This document shows positions 16,529 to 25,251 of a stretch of 64,000 nucleotides of DNA, one piece after another. Both the position numbers and the translations under genes were made by a program. Below the pieces are notes generated by a model. It was not told the origin of the DNA and did no database searches. It saw nothing but the letters and a program-made list of their open reading frames with translations. The DNA is taken from assembly GCA_021731445.1 (NCBI GenBank), contig JAKFXK010000035.1, positions 1 through 64,000 on the forward strand, written 5' to 3'. The stretch's first letter is position 1. Each line of letters begins with the position of its first letter. The DNA is from Nevskiaceae bacterium (GTDB lineage: Bacteria > Pseudomonadota > Gammaproteobacteria > Nevskiales > Nevskiaceae).

Positions 16529-17590
16529 CTACACGCGGTCGCGTCGCCAGATCAGCACGGCGGCCAAGCCCAGAAACAGTCCATGCACCCACCATAGGCC
16601 CACCACTGGCGGTAAGGTGCCCTTGGCCAGCCAGGTCTGTCCCAGGCTCAGGAGGTTCGAGTAGGCAAGGTAGGCGAGGATGCCCCACACCAGCTTGCTG
16701 TAGCGCCCCTGTCGCGGTGCGAGATAGCCCAGCGGCACGGCGAGCAGCAGCAGCACCAGCGCCGAGACCGGTGCGGCAATGCGCCAGTGCAACTCGGCAC
16801 GGTCTTTCGGGTCGGCCGAATCGATCAGCGAACGGCTGGGGCGGATCGCACGGCTGCCGCTGCTGAACTCGAAATCCGGCGGCGTGATGCGCGTGCTGAA
16901 GGCGCCAAAGTCGGTGCGCTCCGTCGCCAGATCACCTGCCGCCACCCGCGCACGCTGGCCACTGAGCAGCAGGATCTGCCGCTCGCCGTTGTCGGGATCG
17001 ATCCTTTGCGTGCCGCTTTGCGCGGTGATGAGGGTGGTGCCGCCTTTTTCTTCCACGAAGGCCAGCACTTGCCCCAGCCGGGTGCCATCGCCCGACACCT
17101 CGCTGGTGTAGAACACCGCCTGGCCATCCGAAAGCGGCTTGAAACGCCCCGATTCAAACGGTGTGTACTGCACAAGCCGCTTCGCATCCTTCAGCAGGTA
17201 GTCTGCCTGTCGCGCGGCCCAGGGGCTGATTTGAAAGGCAAGTGTCGCCGTGAATGTGGCGAGTACCACGCCAAACACCACATAGGGTCGATAGAACTCG
17301 CGCAAGCTCACGCCGCAACCGGTCAGCGCGGCCACTTCGTTGTCCTTGTAGAGCCGCCCCAGCGACAGCATCACCCCCAACAGCAGCGACACCGGCAGCA
17401 GCAGCACCAGGTAGCGCAGGCTGGAAAGTGCTACGACATTGAACAGCAGGCCCGGTGGCAGATCGCCCTTGGCCGACAGCGCGAGAAAAAACGCGAAACG
17501 GGTGGAGAGCATGATCGCCAACAGCACGATCGCGACTGCTGCCCAGGCGGCGGCGGCATCGCGGATGAGATAGCGGTCGAGGATGTTCAT
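16529..17590 (-). CDS. lptF: LPS export ABC transporter permease LptF
   Basis: A 353-residue YjgP/YjgQ-family permease. It has a cluster of transmembrane helices at each end (AAVAIVLLAIMLSTRFAFFLAL near the N-terminus; APVSALVLLLLAVPLGYLAP and later helices at the C-terminus) and a large periplasmic beta-jellyroll between them (GTTLITAQSGTQRIDPD). The N-terminus MNILDRYLIRDAAAAWAAV, with the early tyrosine-arginine pattern, favours LptF over LptG. LptB2FG extracts LPS from the inner membrane. lptG would normally be next to it but is not in this window. ATG 17590 matches the family start. Confidence 0.88.
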   Translation of the reverse strand: MNILDRYLIRDAAAAWAAVAIVLLAIMLSTRFAFFLALSAKGDLPPGLLFNVVALSSLRYLVLLLPVSLLLGVMLSLGRLYKDNEVAALTGCGVSLREFYRPYVVFGVVLATFTATLAFQISPWAARQADYLLKDAKRLVQYTPFESGRFKPLSDGQAVFYTSEVSGDGTRLGQVLAFVEEKGGTTLITAQSGTQRIDPDNGERQILLLSGQRARVAAGDLATERTDFGAFSTRITPPDFEFSSGSRAIRPSRSLIDSADPKDRAELHWRIAAPVSALVLLLLAVPLGYLAPRQGRYSKLVWGILAYLAYSNLLSLGQTWLAKGTLPPVVGLWWVHGLFLGLAAVLIWRRDRV

Positions 17591-17645
17591 GGCGCGCTTG
17601 TGGAACGGCCCGTATTGTGACGCCCTTAGCCCCGAGGAGACGATC

Positions 17646-19073
17646 ATGCTGCGCCCCCGCTATCCCTACTACCTCGCCAATGCCGCTGCCGAAGGCAGCA
17701 CCATGCTGCCCGTGATGGACAAATATTCAGGGGCCAAGGCCACTGAAGTCGCGCTGGCCAGCGCCGCCGTGCTCGATGTCGCCATTGGCTGGGCCGTGAG
17801 AGCGGCACCGGCAATGGCCGCATTTGCCGGCTACGAAAAGGCCGAGGTGCTGGAACACTGCGTCAAGCGCTTCACCGAGCGGCAGGAAGAACTGGCGGTC
17901 GCGCTCTGCATCGAAGCCGGCAAGCCCATCAAGGACGCGCGCGGCGAAGTCACGCGCCTGATCGACACCTTCAAAATTGCCATGGGCGAGGCCACACGCC
18001 AGGGTGGCGAGCTGCTGCCGCTCGACATCAGCGCCCGCGCCAAAAACTATTGGTCGATGGTCAAGCGCGTGCCGGTGGGGCCGGTGGGCTTCATCAGCCC
18101 CTTCAACTTTCCGCTCAATCTCGCCGCCCACAAGATCGCCCCCGCCATCGTTGCCGGCTGCCCCTTTGTGCTCAAGCCCGCGAGTGCCACACCCATCGGC
18201 GCGCTGGTGATCGGCGAGGTGCTCGCCGAGACCAAGCTGCCCAAGGGTGCGTTCTCGATCCTGCCCATGAACTCTGCGGACGCGGGCGCCCTCATCACCG
18301 ACGAGCGCCTGAAACTGCTCAGCTTCACCGGCTCGCCGCCCGTGGGCTGGGACATGAAGAACCGCGCGGGCAAGAAGGCCGTCATCCTCGAACTCGGCGG
18401 CAATGCCGCCTGTGTGGTGGATGAGGGTACAGATGTCGACGATGCCGTCGCCCGCATCGTGTTCGGTGCCTTCTACCAGTCCGGCCAGAGCTGCATCAGC
18501 GTGCAGCGCATCCTCGTGCATCGCTCGCTCTACACCAGCCTGCGCGACAAGCTGGTGGCGGCGACGAAGGCACTCGTCTGCGGCGACCCGCGCGATGAAA
18601 AGACCTTCATTGGCCCGATGATCTCCGAGAAGGAAGCGGTGAGACTCGAAGGCTGGATCAAGGCTGCTGTAGAGCGCGGCGGCACGCTGCTCTGCGGCGG
18701 TGGGCGCAAGGGCGCGATGCTGACGCCAACGTTGCTGGAGAACGTGCCGAGAGACTGCGACCTCGTCGCCAAGGAAGCCTTCGGCCCCGCCGCCGTGATG
18801 GATGTCTTCGATGATTTCGAGGCAGCACTCGCGCAAATCAACGACAGCGTCTTCGGCCTGCAAGCCGGCATCTTCACCCGCGACCTGCACAAGGCAAAAC
18901 ATGCCTGGGATGTGCTGCAAGTCGGCGGCGTGGTGATCGGCGACGTGCCGAGTTTCCGCGTCGACAACATGCCCTATGGCGGCGTGAAGGATTCAGGCGC
19001 GGGGCGCGAGGGCGTGCGCTGGGCGATTGAGCATCTGACTGAGCCTAGGGTGATGGTAGTACGTAGCCAGTAA
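17646..19073 (+). CDS. NAD(P)-dependent aldehyde dehydrogenase
   Basis: A 475-residue enzyme of the ALDH superfamily. The oxyanion asparagine is in FISPFNFPLN (N154), the cofactor motif is FTGSPPVGWDMK, the general base is E249 (ILELGGN) and the nucleophile is C283 (SGQSCISVQR). GAGGAG before ATG 17646 supports this start. The sequence is of the broad glyceraldehyde-3-phosphate/lactaldehyde or succinate-semialdehyde type, so the substrate is open. It diverges from lptF with 55 bases between the starts. Confidence 0.9.
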   Translation: MLRPRYPYYLANAAAEGSTMLPVMDKYSGAKATEVALASAAVLDVAIGWAVRAAPAMAAFAGYEKAEVLEHCVKRFTERQEELAVALCIEAGKPIKDARGEVTRLIDTFKIAMGEATRQGGELLPLDISARAKNYWSMVKRVPVGPVGFISPFNFPLNLAAHKIAPAIVAGCPFVLKPASATPIGALVIGEVLAETKLPKGAFSILPMNSADAGALITDERLKLLSFTGSPPVGWDMKNRAGKKAVILELGGNAACVVDEGTDVDDAVARIVFGAFYQSGQSCISVQRILVHRSLYTSLRDKLVAATKALVCGDPRDEKTFIGPMISEKEAVRLEGWIKAAVERGGTLLCGGGRKGAMLTPTLLENVPRDCDLVAKEAFGPAAVMDVFDDFEAALAQINDSVFGLQAGIFTRDLHKAKHAWDVLQVGGVVIGDVPSFRVDNMPYGGVKDSGAGREGVRWAIEHLTEPRVMVVRSQ

Positions 19074-19105
19074 GCTCCGGCAAACTAGAAAGCTGAGGAG
19101 ATGCG

Positions 19106-19795
19106 GTGAGCGATAACGTTATTTCGTATATCGAGATGTGCCAAAGAGAGCGTACGAGCCTGCAACAGGGAATGAACTTTAGCCTTGATGGAAATCACTC
19201 CGTAATTTTGATGTCTGTGCGCCCCAATGCACCTTACCGAGACCGGCTTGAGGAAAGTGGCACAACGCTGATTTATGAGGGCCACGACATGCCAAAAGGT
19301 GGGGCATGCTCAAATCCAAAGACAGTGGATCAGCCAATTGCCTATTCATCTGGAAATCCTACGCAAAACGGAAAGTTCATGGCCGCGGCACTGACAGCGA
19401 AACGCGGTCAAACGCTTCCCGAACGAGTGCGTGTTTACGAAAAGATAAAGCCAGGAATCTGGTCCTATAACGGCATATTCCATCTCGTCGACGCTTGGGT
19501 TGAGCGAGATGAGTTCCGCCAGGTCTGCAAGTTCAAGCTCATCGCTGTCGAGAGTGACGAGGACTTCAACAAGCCAGTAAGAATTGATGCTCAGCGGCGG
19601 CGAGTGATCCCTACTCACGTGAAGCTAGAGGTCTGGGCTCGAGATGAGGGTAAGTGCTCTATTTGCAATGCGCCTGATGAACTGCACTTCGACCACATCC
19701 TGCCTTTCGCGAAGGGCGGAACATCCTTAACAGCGGAGAATGTCCAGTTGCTTTGCGCACGCCATAACTTGCAAAAAAGCGACCACATCCAATAG
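19106..19795 (+). CDS. SRA(YDG)-HNH modification-dependent endonuclease
   Basis: A 229-residue protein. Residues about 30-150 fit the SRA/YDG fold: TLIYEGHD, KTVDQ, NGKFMAAAL, ERVRVYEKI, WSYNGIFHLVDAW and CKFKLIAV. The C-terminal 60 residues are an HNH nuclease with C184xxC187, H194-F-D196-H197, N212 and C217xxH220. SRA-HNH fusions (such as ScoMcrA/Sco5333-like and TagI-like enzymes) cleave DNA with 5-methylcytosine or related bases, a type IV restriction. The start is GTG 19106 with GAGGAG upstream. Its base composition is visibly lower in GC than its neighbours, which suggests horizontal transfer. Confidence 0.87.
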   Translation: MSDNVISYIEMCQRERTSLQQGMNFSLDGNHSVILMSVRPNAPYRDRLEESGTTLIYEGHDMPKGGACSNPKTVDQPIAYSSGNPTQNGKFMAAALTAKRGQTLPERVRVYEKIKPGIWSYNGIFHLVDAWVERDEFRQVCKFKLIAVESDEDFNKPVRIDAQRRRVIPTHVKLEVWARDEGKCSICNAPDELHFDHILPFAKGGTSLTAENVQLLCARHNLQKSDHIQ

Positions 19796-19799
19796 GGCC

Positions 19800-19887
19800 G
19801 TAGGCTGGGTAGAAGCGAAGCGGAAACTCAGCGACGTGCGGAGCAACGTGATGCTGGGCTTCGCCGCGCTCTAGCTAGCCAGCCTAC
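19800..19887. repeat. Palindromic interspersed repeat (MITE/REP-like)
   Basis: An 88-bp element with inverted ends GTAGGCTGG / CCAGCCTAC and imperfect internal symmetry (AGAAGCGAAGCGG against CGCGCTC and GGGCTTCGCC). It lies between the endonuclease stop and the toxin stop. The ends resemble the GTAGGxTGG...CCAxCCTAC palindromic elements scattered in many proteobacterial genomes. Confidence 0.6.
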
Positions 19888-19890
19888 TCG

Positions 19891-20226
19891 CTACGCCCCA
19901 CAACCTAGCGAGTGACAAATGCTTTTCTGAATGGTGGCAAATGCAGCGGGCTGGAGTTGCCCTGCACGGTGGACGATCAGCGCCGCATTCAATGTGAACA
20001 GCTTGTCCACACGCACCCAACTGGCCTTGGGCAGTGTGCCCAGCAGAAAGTCGCTGTCTTGCAGCCGCAGTGCGGGTGCGGTCTGTGGCTGCGAGGTGAT
20101 TTGCACGGCCAGAAAATCGCCCCTGGCATCGGGTGCTGCCACGATCAGAACCGGGCGCCGTTTCAGCGCGCTGAGGTCGGAAAACGGGAATGGCAGCAGA
20201 ACGATGTCAGACGGCTGGTAAGACAT
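19891..20226 (-). CDS. Type II toxin, PemK/MazF family
   Basis: A 111-residue protein with the MazF/PemK beta-barrel pattern: SDIVLLPFPFSD, KRRPVLIVAA, DFLAVQITS, KASWVRVDKLFTL and a final helix. Such toxins are sequence-specific ribosome-independent endoribonucleases. The start is ATG 20226 (MSYQPSD), with the frame open a little further upstream. It overlaps the antitoxin gene by 20 bases in another frame, a typical toxin-antitoxin operon arrangement (antitoxin first). Confidence 0.87.
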   Translation of the reverse strand: MSYQPSDIVLLPFPFSDLSALKRRPVLIVAAPDARGDFLAVQITSQPQTAPALRLQDSDFLLGTLPKASWVRVDKLFTLNAALIVHRAGQLQPAAFATIQKSICHSLGCGA

Positions 20227-20410
20227 TCCAGACCTCATCGGCATCGTTGGCCCATGCGGCCTCAAGGCTTTGGGCTTGTGCGGCCATCAGGTTGCTGGTT
20301 TCCGCCAAGCCGTGGCGCTCCTTGAGAAAGCTCACAAAGTCGAGCACTTCGGACGCCAGCGGTTCCGGCAGAGGGCGCACCGAGTGGTAAATCTGTTCGG
20401 CAGTGTTCAT
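20207..20410 (-). CDS. Antitoxin of the PemK/MazF-type pair (DUF2281-like)
   Basis: A 67-residue protein beginning MNTAEQIYHSVRPLPEPLA, then EVLDFVSFLKERHG. This is the N-terminal pattern of DUF2281-type antitoxins; the acidic tail (EAAWANDADEVWN) would wrap the toxin. It precedes the toxin on the minus strand and overlaps it by 20 bases. ATG 20410 is taken as start; a second ATG lies 15 bases upstream. Such antitoxins usually repress their own operon. Confidence 0.82.
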   Translation of the reverse strand: MNTAEQIYHSVRPLPEPLASEVLDFVSFLKERHGLAETSNLMAAQAQSLEAAWANDADEVWNVLPAV

Positions 20411-20442
20411 GGCTTGCTCCATCAAGACTCGACGACAGGGTA

Positions 20443-21567
20443 TCAGCCGAATAGCACCACCTGCCGCACCGCCTCACCCCGCGCCAGGCGATCAAACCCG
20501 GCATTGATCTCATCAAGCTTGAGCGTGTGCGTCAGCAGCTTCTCCACCGGCAAGCGCCCGGCAAGGTGCAGGGCGATGTAGCGGGGGATGTCACGCTGGG
20601 GCACCGCACTGCCCATGTAGCTGCCTTTCACGGTGCGTTCCTCGGCGACGAGGCTTACCGCAGGGATGGAGAACATCTTGCTCGGGTGCGGCAGGCCGGC
20701 AGTGACGGTGAGGCCGCCGCGTCGTGTGGCTTGGTAGGCCTGCAGCAGCACCGCTTCATGGCCGACGGTTTCTACCGTCACCTGCGCGCCGCCTTGGGTG
20801 GCTTCGCGCACGGCCTCGACGGTGTTGCCATCGGCGAGCACGGTGTGCGAGGCGCCGAGGGCTTTGGCGAGTGCGAGTTTCTCTGGCACGCGATCGATGG
20901 CGACGATGGGGTAAGCGCCGGCGGCTACCGCACCCAGCACGGCGGAGAGACCCACGCCGCCGAGGCCGAACACAGCCACGCTCTGGCCGGGTCTGACGCC
21001 CGCCGTGTTCACCACCGCGCCCATGCCGGTCATCACGGCGCAGCCGAACAGGGCGGCGATTTCGGGCTTGAGATCACGGTCGATCTTCACGGCGGAGCGT
21101 GCCGAGACGACGGTGGCTTCGGCAAACCCTGATACGCCGAGGTGGTGGTAGGGCTGTGTGCCGTTCAGTGACCAGCGCATGCCACCGGTGAGCAGCGTGC
21201 CCGCGCCATTGGCCTTGGCACCCGGCTCGCAGAGCGCGGCGCGGCCTTCGGCACAGGGTGCGCAGTGGCCGCAGCTGGGCACGAAGGAGAACACCACCGC
21301 ATCGCCGATGGCGAAGTCGTGCACGTGCTCACCCAAGCCCTCGACGATGCCGGTGGCCTCGTGGCCCAGCACCATCGGCATCGGCCGTGGGCGATTGCCT
21401 TCGATCACCGAGAGGTCGCTGTGGCACAAGCCTGCAGCGGTGATGCGCACCAGGAGTTCGCCGGGGCCGGGCGGAGCGAGTTCGACGGTTTCGATCTGCA
21501 AGGGTGTGCTCTGCGCATAGGGCGCAGGCAGACCCATCTCGCGCAACACGGCGGCTTTGACTTTCAT
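20443..21567 (-). CDS. Zinc-dependent alcohol dehydrogenase (class III/MDR type)
   Basis: A 374-residue medium-chain dehydrogenase. Catalytic zinc ligands lie in GLCHSDLSVIEG and GHEATGIVEG, the structural zinc loop is CGHCAPCAEGRAALC, and the NAD-binding loop is VFGLGGVGLSAVLG followed by AIDRVPEKL (acidic residue for NAD). It oxidises alcohols to aldehydes; the substrate is unknown. The frame continues open upstream past the start, but MKVKAAVLREMG at 21567 is the family N-terminus. It overlaps the thioesterase stop by four bases and so belongs to the three-gene operon with the acyl-CoA dehydrogenase. Confidence 0.9.
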   Translation of the reverse strand: MKVKAAVLREMGLPAPYAQSTPLQIETVELAPPGPGELLVRITAAGLCHSDLSVIEGNRPRPMPMVLGHEATGIVEGLGEHVHDFAIGDAVVFSFVPSCGHCAPCAEGRAALCEPGAKANGAGTLLTGGMRWSLNGTQPYHHLGVSGFAEATVVSARSAVKIDRDLKPEIAALFGCAVMTGMGAVVNTAGVRPGQSVAVFGLGGVGLSAVLGAVAAGAYPIVAIDRVPEKLALAKALGASHTVLADGNTVEAVREATQGGAQVTVETVGHEAVLLQAYQATRRGGLTVTAGLPHPSKMFSIPAVSLVAEERTVKGSYMGSAVPQRDIPRYIALHLAGRLPVEKLLTHTLKLDEINAGFDRLARGEAVRQVVLFG

Positions 21568-21995
21568 GGCGTGGGCCCGACTTGCAGGGCGGCGAGTGCT
21601 GCGCGCAGCGCATCCGGCAGCGGGGCGGATTTGCGCGTGACGCGATCGACGAACACATGCACGAACCAGCCCTGCGCGGCAGGTGTGTCTTCGTCCTCCG
21701 CGAAGAGGCCAATCTCGTAGCGCACGCTGCTGCGGCCGAGATGCACCACTCGCAGGGCAGCATCGACGGCCATGGGGAAGGCGAGCGAGTCGAGAAACTT
21801 GCAGTGCGATTCCGCACACAGGCCGATTACCGTGCCGGTGTGGATGTCGAGCGCATCGCAGTCGATGAGATAGGCGTTGATGACGGTGTCGAAGTAGCTG
21901 TAGTACTCGACGTTGTTCACATGGCCATAGATGTCGTTGTCCTTCCAGCGCGTGTTGATGCGCATCAGGTGCTTGTAGGCGGCGCGACTGCTCAT
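21564..21995 (-). CDS. Acyl-CoA thioesterase (4HBT, hotdog fold)
   Basis: A 143-residue single hotdog-domain protein. The active-site pattern TRWKDNDIYGHVNNVEYYSYFD (its D and the HVNN turn) matches the 4-hydroxybenzoyl-CoA thioesterase/YbgC-like family. It hydrolyses acyl-CoA to free acid and CoA. It overlaps both neighbours by four bases (acyl-CoA dehydrogenase upstream, alcohol dehydrogenase downstream), so the three are translationally coupled. This suggests a role in fatty-acid-like catabolism. Confidence 0.87.
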   Translation of the reverse strand: MSSRAAYKHLMRINTRWKDNDIYGHVNNVEYYSYFDTVINAYLIDCDALDIHTGTVIGLCAESHCKFLDSLAFPMAVDAALRVVHLGRSSVRYEIGLFAEDEDTPAAQGWFVHVFVDRVTRKSAPLPDALRAALAALQVGPTP

Positions 21996-23791
21996 AGCGA
22001 GGCCACGTCAACCGCCAGTAAAGTGTCGTCGAGTTGCAGCAGCAGCTCGGCCCAGGTCGTGGTTTTGGGCAGTTCGTAGCGATAGAAGTAGCGGCAGGCG
22101 GCGAGCTTGCCTTGGTAGAAGCCCTGATCGCTGCTGTCCGCAGCGCGCAAAGCAGTCTGTGCGACCAGCGCCTGCGCAAGCCACTGCCAGGCGATGACGG
22201 TGTGGCCGAACAGCTCAAGGTAGGCGCTGCTGTTCGCCATCGCCAAATCCATCTTGCCCTGCGCGGCGGTGCCACCGAGTGTCACGGTGACGGTCTGGAT
22301 GCGCGCCATCGCTGCCTTCAGGGACATGGCGTATTCCAGCAGCAGCGGGTCGGTCTGCGCGGTGACCACCGTGGTCTGCATGCGCGTGAACAGCAGCTGC
22401 AGTGCCTTGCCGCCGTCGCTCAGCACCTTGCGGCCCAGCAGATCCAGACCCTGGATGCCGTTGGTGCCCTCGTGGATGGGGTTGAGGCGGTTGTCGCGGT
22501 AGAGGCGCTCGACCGGATAATCACGGGTATATCCATAGCCGCCGAGGCATTGGATGGCCAGATCATTTGCTTTCAGGCACCACTCGCTGGGCCAGGCCTT
22601 GGCGATGGGGGTGAGCAGATCGAGCAGGGCGTGCGCATGCACCTTGGTCATCGCATCGGGGCTGGCGAGCTCCTCATCGACCAGACGTGCGCAGTAGAGA
22701 CAGAGCGAGAGCGCGCCTTCGACATAGCTTTTCTGCGCCAGCAGCATGCGGCGCACATCCGGGTGCTCGCTGATGTTGATGGGCGGCGAGCCGGGATTCT
22801 TGTTGCTGAGTGCACGGCCCTGTGGCCGCTGCTGCGTGTAGTCCAGCGCATACCGATAGCCCGCCATGGCAAGTGCCACTGCGCCGGCGCCGACCGCGAT
22901 GCGCGCCTCGTTCATCATGTGGAACATGTAGGCGAGGCCCTTGTGCGGCTCGCCGATCAGCTCGCCGATGCAGGGCTCGCCATCGCCAAAGGCGAGCGCG
23001 GTGTTGGTGGTGCCGCGATAGCCCATCTTGTGGTTGAGGCCGATCAGGCGGATGCCGTTGCGCCCGCCCAGCGAGCCATCGTCGTTGACCGTATGCCTGG
23101 GGACGATGAACAGCGAGATGCCCTTCACGCCCGCCGGGGCGCCTTCGATCTTCGCCAGCACCAGCTGTACGATGTTCTCGCTCAAATCATGCTCGCCGCC
23201 GCTGATCCACATCTTGCGGCCGCTGATGTCGTAGCGGCCATCGGCACGCGGGATCGCCTTGGTCTTGATGTCGGCGAGGCTGGAACCGGCCTGCGGTTCG
23301 GACAGGCACATGGTGCCGAAGAAGCGGCCTTCCAGCATCGGCAGCAGGTATTTTTTCTGCTGCGCGTCGCTGCCATGCGCACGCAGCAGATTGGCGGCAG
23401 CGACGGTGAGAAAGAGGTAACCCATGGTGCCGATGTTGGCGGCGGTGAAGAGGGCCGCCATCGACGAATAGACCATTTGCGGCAGTTGCAGGCCGCCGAT
23501 GTCTTCATCAAATGCGGCTTTCAGGAAACCGCCGGCGATGAAGGCATCAATTGCAGGTTTCACCTCTTTTGGCAGATGCACGCGCTTGCCGTCGAAGTGC
23601 GGCTCCTGTGCATCCGATATCGCCGCGTGCGGCAGAAAGGCGTCGCTTGCCAAGGTGTGCGCGGCATCGAGAATCGCGTCGCAGGTCTCGCGGTCGTGCA
23701 TCGCGTAGCGAGGGTGGCTCAGCACCTCGCCCAGACCATGCAACTCATGCAGCTGGAATGCCAGTTCGCGCAACGGGAAGAAATCGTTCAT
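21992..23791 (-). CDS. Acyl-CoA dehydrogenase with extended C-terminal domain
   Basis: A 599-residue flavoenzyme. The FAD/substrate region has MCLSEPQAGSSLADIKTKA and ISGRKMWISGGEHD. The mid-region AHALLDLLTPIAKAWPSE and QCLGGYGYTRDYPVERLYRDNRLNPIHEGTNGIQ includes the catalytic glutamate (HEGTNGIQ). The length of about 600 and the C-terminal extension match the AcdA/DmdC-like subfamily rather than the 380-residue classical enzymes. It catalyses the first step of beta-oxidation for a particular acyl-CoA. First gene of the operon with the thioesterase and the alcohol dehydrogenase. Confidence 0.92.
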   Translation of the reverse strand: MNDFFPLRELAFQLHELHGLGEVLSHPRYAMHDRETCDAILDAAHTLASDAFLPHAAISDAQEPHFDGKRVHLPKEVKPAIDAFIAGGFLKAAFDEDIGGLQLPQMVYSSMAALFTAANIGTMGYLFLTVAAANLLRAHGSDAQQKKYLLPMLEGRFFGTMCLSEPQAGSSLADIKTKAIPRADGRYDISGRKMWISGGEHDLSENIVQLVLAKIEGAPAGVKGISLFIVPRHTVNDDGSLGGRNGIRLIGLNHKMGYRGTTNTALAFGDGEPCIGELIGEPHKGLAYMFHMMNEARIAVGAGAVALAMAGYRYALDYTQQRPQGRALSNKNPGSPPINISEHPDVRRMLLAQKSYVEGALSLCLYCARLVDEELASPDAMTKVHAHALLDLLTPIAKAWPSEWCLKANDLAIQCLGGYGYTRDYPVERLYRDNRLNPIHEGTNGIQGLDLLGRKVLSDGGKALQLLFTRMQTTVVTAQTDPLLLEYAMSLKAAMARIQTVTVTLGGTAAQGKMDLAMANSSAYLELFGHTVIAWQWLAQALVAQTALRAADSSDQGFYQGKLAACRYFYRYELPKTTTWAELLLQLDDTLLAVDVASL

Positions 23792-23872
23792 CGGGCCTCC
23801 ATCGGCACGGGGTTTTGGCGATGCCGCTTCTTGCAGAGCGGGTGCATGGGATTGTAGGGCGACAGGCCGCCG

Positions 23873-25138
23873 CTATCCTGCAAACATCTTGTGTGCGTGC
23901 ACACCCAGGCCTCTGGCGACGCTGGCAAGCGCCTCGCCCACTACCAGCTCTGCCTGCGGGAAACCCTCGGCAATCGCCGCCCGCAAGCCTGCCAGGCCCG
24001 TCGAGCCGCCGGTGAAATAGATCGCCTGCACCGCATCGGGTGCAAGGCCCGCGTCACGCACGGTCTGCAGGGCGGTGTGGGAGATTTTGGTCAAGGCCTG
24101 GGCGAGGGCCTGCTGCAATTGCGCCGCATCGAGATGTGCGCTGAGTGCGTGCTCGACAAAGCCCAGGTCGATCTCTGCCGTGCCGGTGTCAGCGACAGCC
24201 ATCTTTGCAGCTTCGACACCGCCCGCCAGCCGATGCCCCTCGCGCTCGCGCAGCACGCGCATCAGCCGTGTGTGCGCACGCTCATCCTTGAAGATGGTGC
24301 GCATCGCCTCGGATGCCGCCAGCGTCTGCGGCGTGTAGAGCAGGTTGATGCGGTGCCAGGTCGCCAGTTCGAAGTAGGTATGCGCCGGGATCGGCTTGCC
24401 GTTTCGGGTGAGGCCGCCGTAGCCCAGATGCGGCATGACGGTGGCGAGGCTCAACTGCTGGTCGAAATCGGTGCCGGCGATATGCACACCGCCGTTGGCG
24501 AGCACATCGGCGGTGCGATCCCGGTGCTTGGCGCGATCCGGACCCAGGCGGATCAGGGAGAAGTCCGAGGTGCCGCCGCCGATATCGGCCACCAGCACCA
24601 GCGTCTCGCGGGCGAGCTGGCTCTCGTAGTCGAGTGCCGCTGCGATGGGCTCGTACTGAAACTGCACGTCGGTGTAGCCCACGCTCCGGGCGATGTCGGC
24701 CAGCGTGCTCTGGGCATCGGCATCACGCACTGGATCGTCATCGACGAAGAACACCGGACGGCCGAGCACCAGTTGTTTCAGCTCACTGCCAATTTCAGCT
24801 TCGGCGCGCTGCTTCAGGTGGGCGAGAAAGTGCGCGAGGATGTCCTTGTAGGCAACGGCCTTGCCGTTGACGAGCGTGGTTTCGCGCATCAGCTCGCTGC
24901 CGAGCAGGCTCTTGAGCGACCGCATCAGACGGCCGGGATAGGCGGCTTGGTACTCCGTGATCGCCTGCCGGCCAAAGACGATGCTGCGCTCTTCGGCATT
25001 GAAGAACACTGCCGTGGGCATGGTCTGCCTGCCCTGTTCCAGCGTGATGAGCATGCTGTGCCTGGGGGAGCCGACGAAGACGGCGGAGTTGGAGGTGCCA
25101 AAGTCGATTGCGGCGTAGGCGGGCATGAAGGTCGGCAT
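23873..25138 (-). CDS. YegD-like Hsp70-family ATPase domain protein
   Basis: About 421 residues containing only the actin-like ATPase part of Hsp70. Phosphate loop 1 is AIDFGTSNSAV, the connect/phosphate 2 region is VADIGGGTSDFSLIRL and the adenosine motif is FTGGSTGLAGLRAAI. There is no substrate-binding domain and no KFERQ-like linker, as in E. coli YegD, whose role is unclear. The start could be 25138 (MPTFMPAYAA) or 25126 (MPAYAA); neither has a strong RBS. It diverges from the first sulfatase gene across 113 bases. Confidence 0.85.
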   Translation of the reverse strand: MPTFMPAYAAIDFGTSNSAVFVGSPRHSMLITLEQGRQTMPTAVFFNAEERSIVFGRQAITEYQAAYPGRLMRSLKSLLGSELMRETTLVNGKAVAYKDILAHFLAHLKQRAEAEIGSELKQLVLGRPVFFVDDDPVRDADAQSTLADIARSVGYTDVQFQYEPIAAALDYESQLARETLVLVADIGGGTSDFSLIRLGPDRAKHRDRTADVLANGGVHIAGTDFDQQLSLATVMPHLGYGGLTRNGKPIPAHTYFELATWHRINLLYTPQTLAASEAMRTIFKDERAHTRLMRVLREREGHRLAGGVEAAKMAVADTGTAEIDLGFVEHALSAHLDAAQLQQALAQALTKISHTALQTVRDAGLAPDAVQAIYFTGGSTGLAGLRAAIAEGFPQAELVVGEALASVARGLGVHAHKMFAG

Positions 25139-25215
25139 CGATGCGGCCCGCGATTTTACCGTTCTCGCAGGCTGGCTTGTCTTGCATGTGGTGCGCTGCC
25201 AACATCGCGCCACAA

Positions 25216-25232
25216 TTAGACAACCTGTCAAA
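25216..25232. promoter_or_regulatory. Variant TetR-type operator before the first sulfatase
   Basis: TTAGACA-ACC-TGTCAAA is a 7-bp inverted repeat with one mismatch and a three-base spacer, 20 bases upstream of the sulfatase ATG. Its right half is the reverse complement of TTTGACA, the half-site found at 37362. It has the same geometry as the four better sites in this locus but diverges at the fourth base, so assignment is tentative. Confidence 0.4.
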
Positions 25233-25251
25233 CCGGTGAGGACGCCCCGTC

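Noticed and set aside
21567-22275. Upstream extension of the alcohol dehydrogenase frame by about 235 codons
   Set aside because: The extension reads through the thioesterase in another frame and has no similarity to the family; the true N-terminus is MKVKAAVL.
22034-23857. A 607-codon plus-strand frame opposite the acyl-CoA dehydrogenase
   Set aside because: The dehydrogenase on the minus strand has all family motifs; the plus frame has none.
23891-25219. A 442-codon plus-strand frame opposite the YegD-like gene
   Set aside because: The minus-strand protein has all three Hsp70 ATPase motifs; the plus frame has no recognisable sequence.
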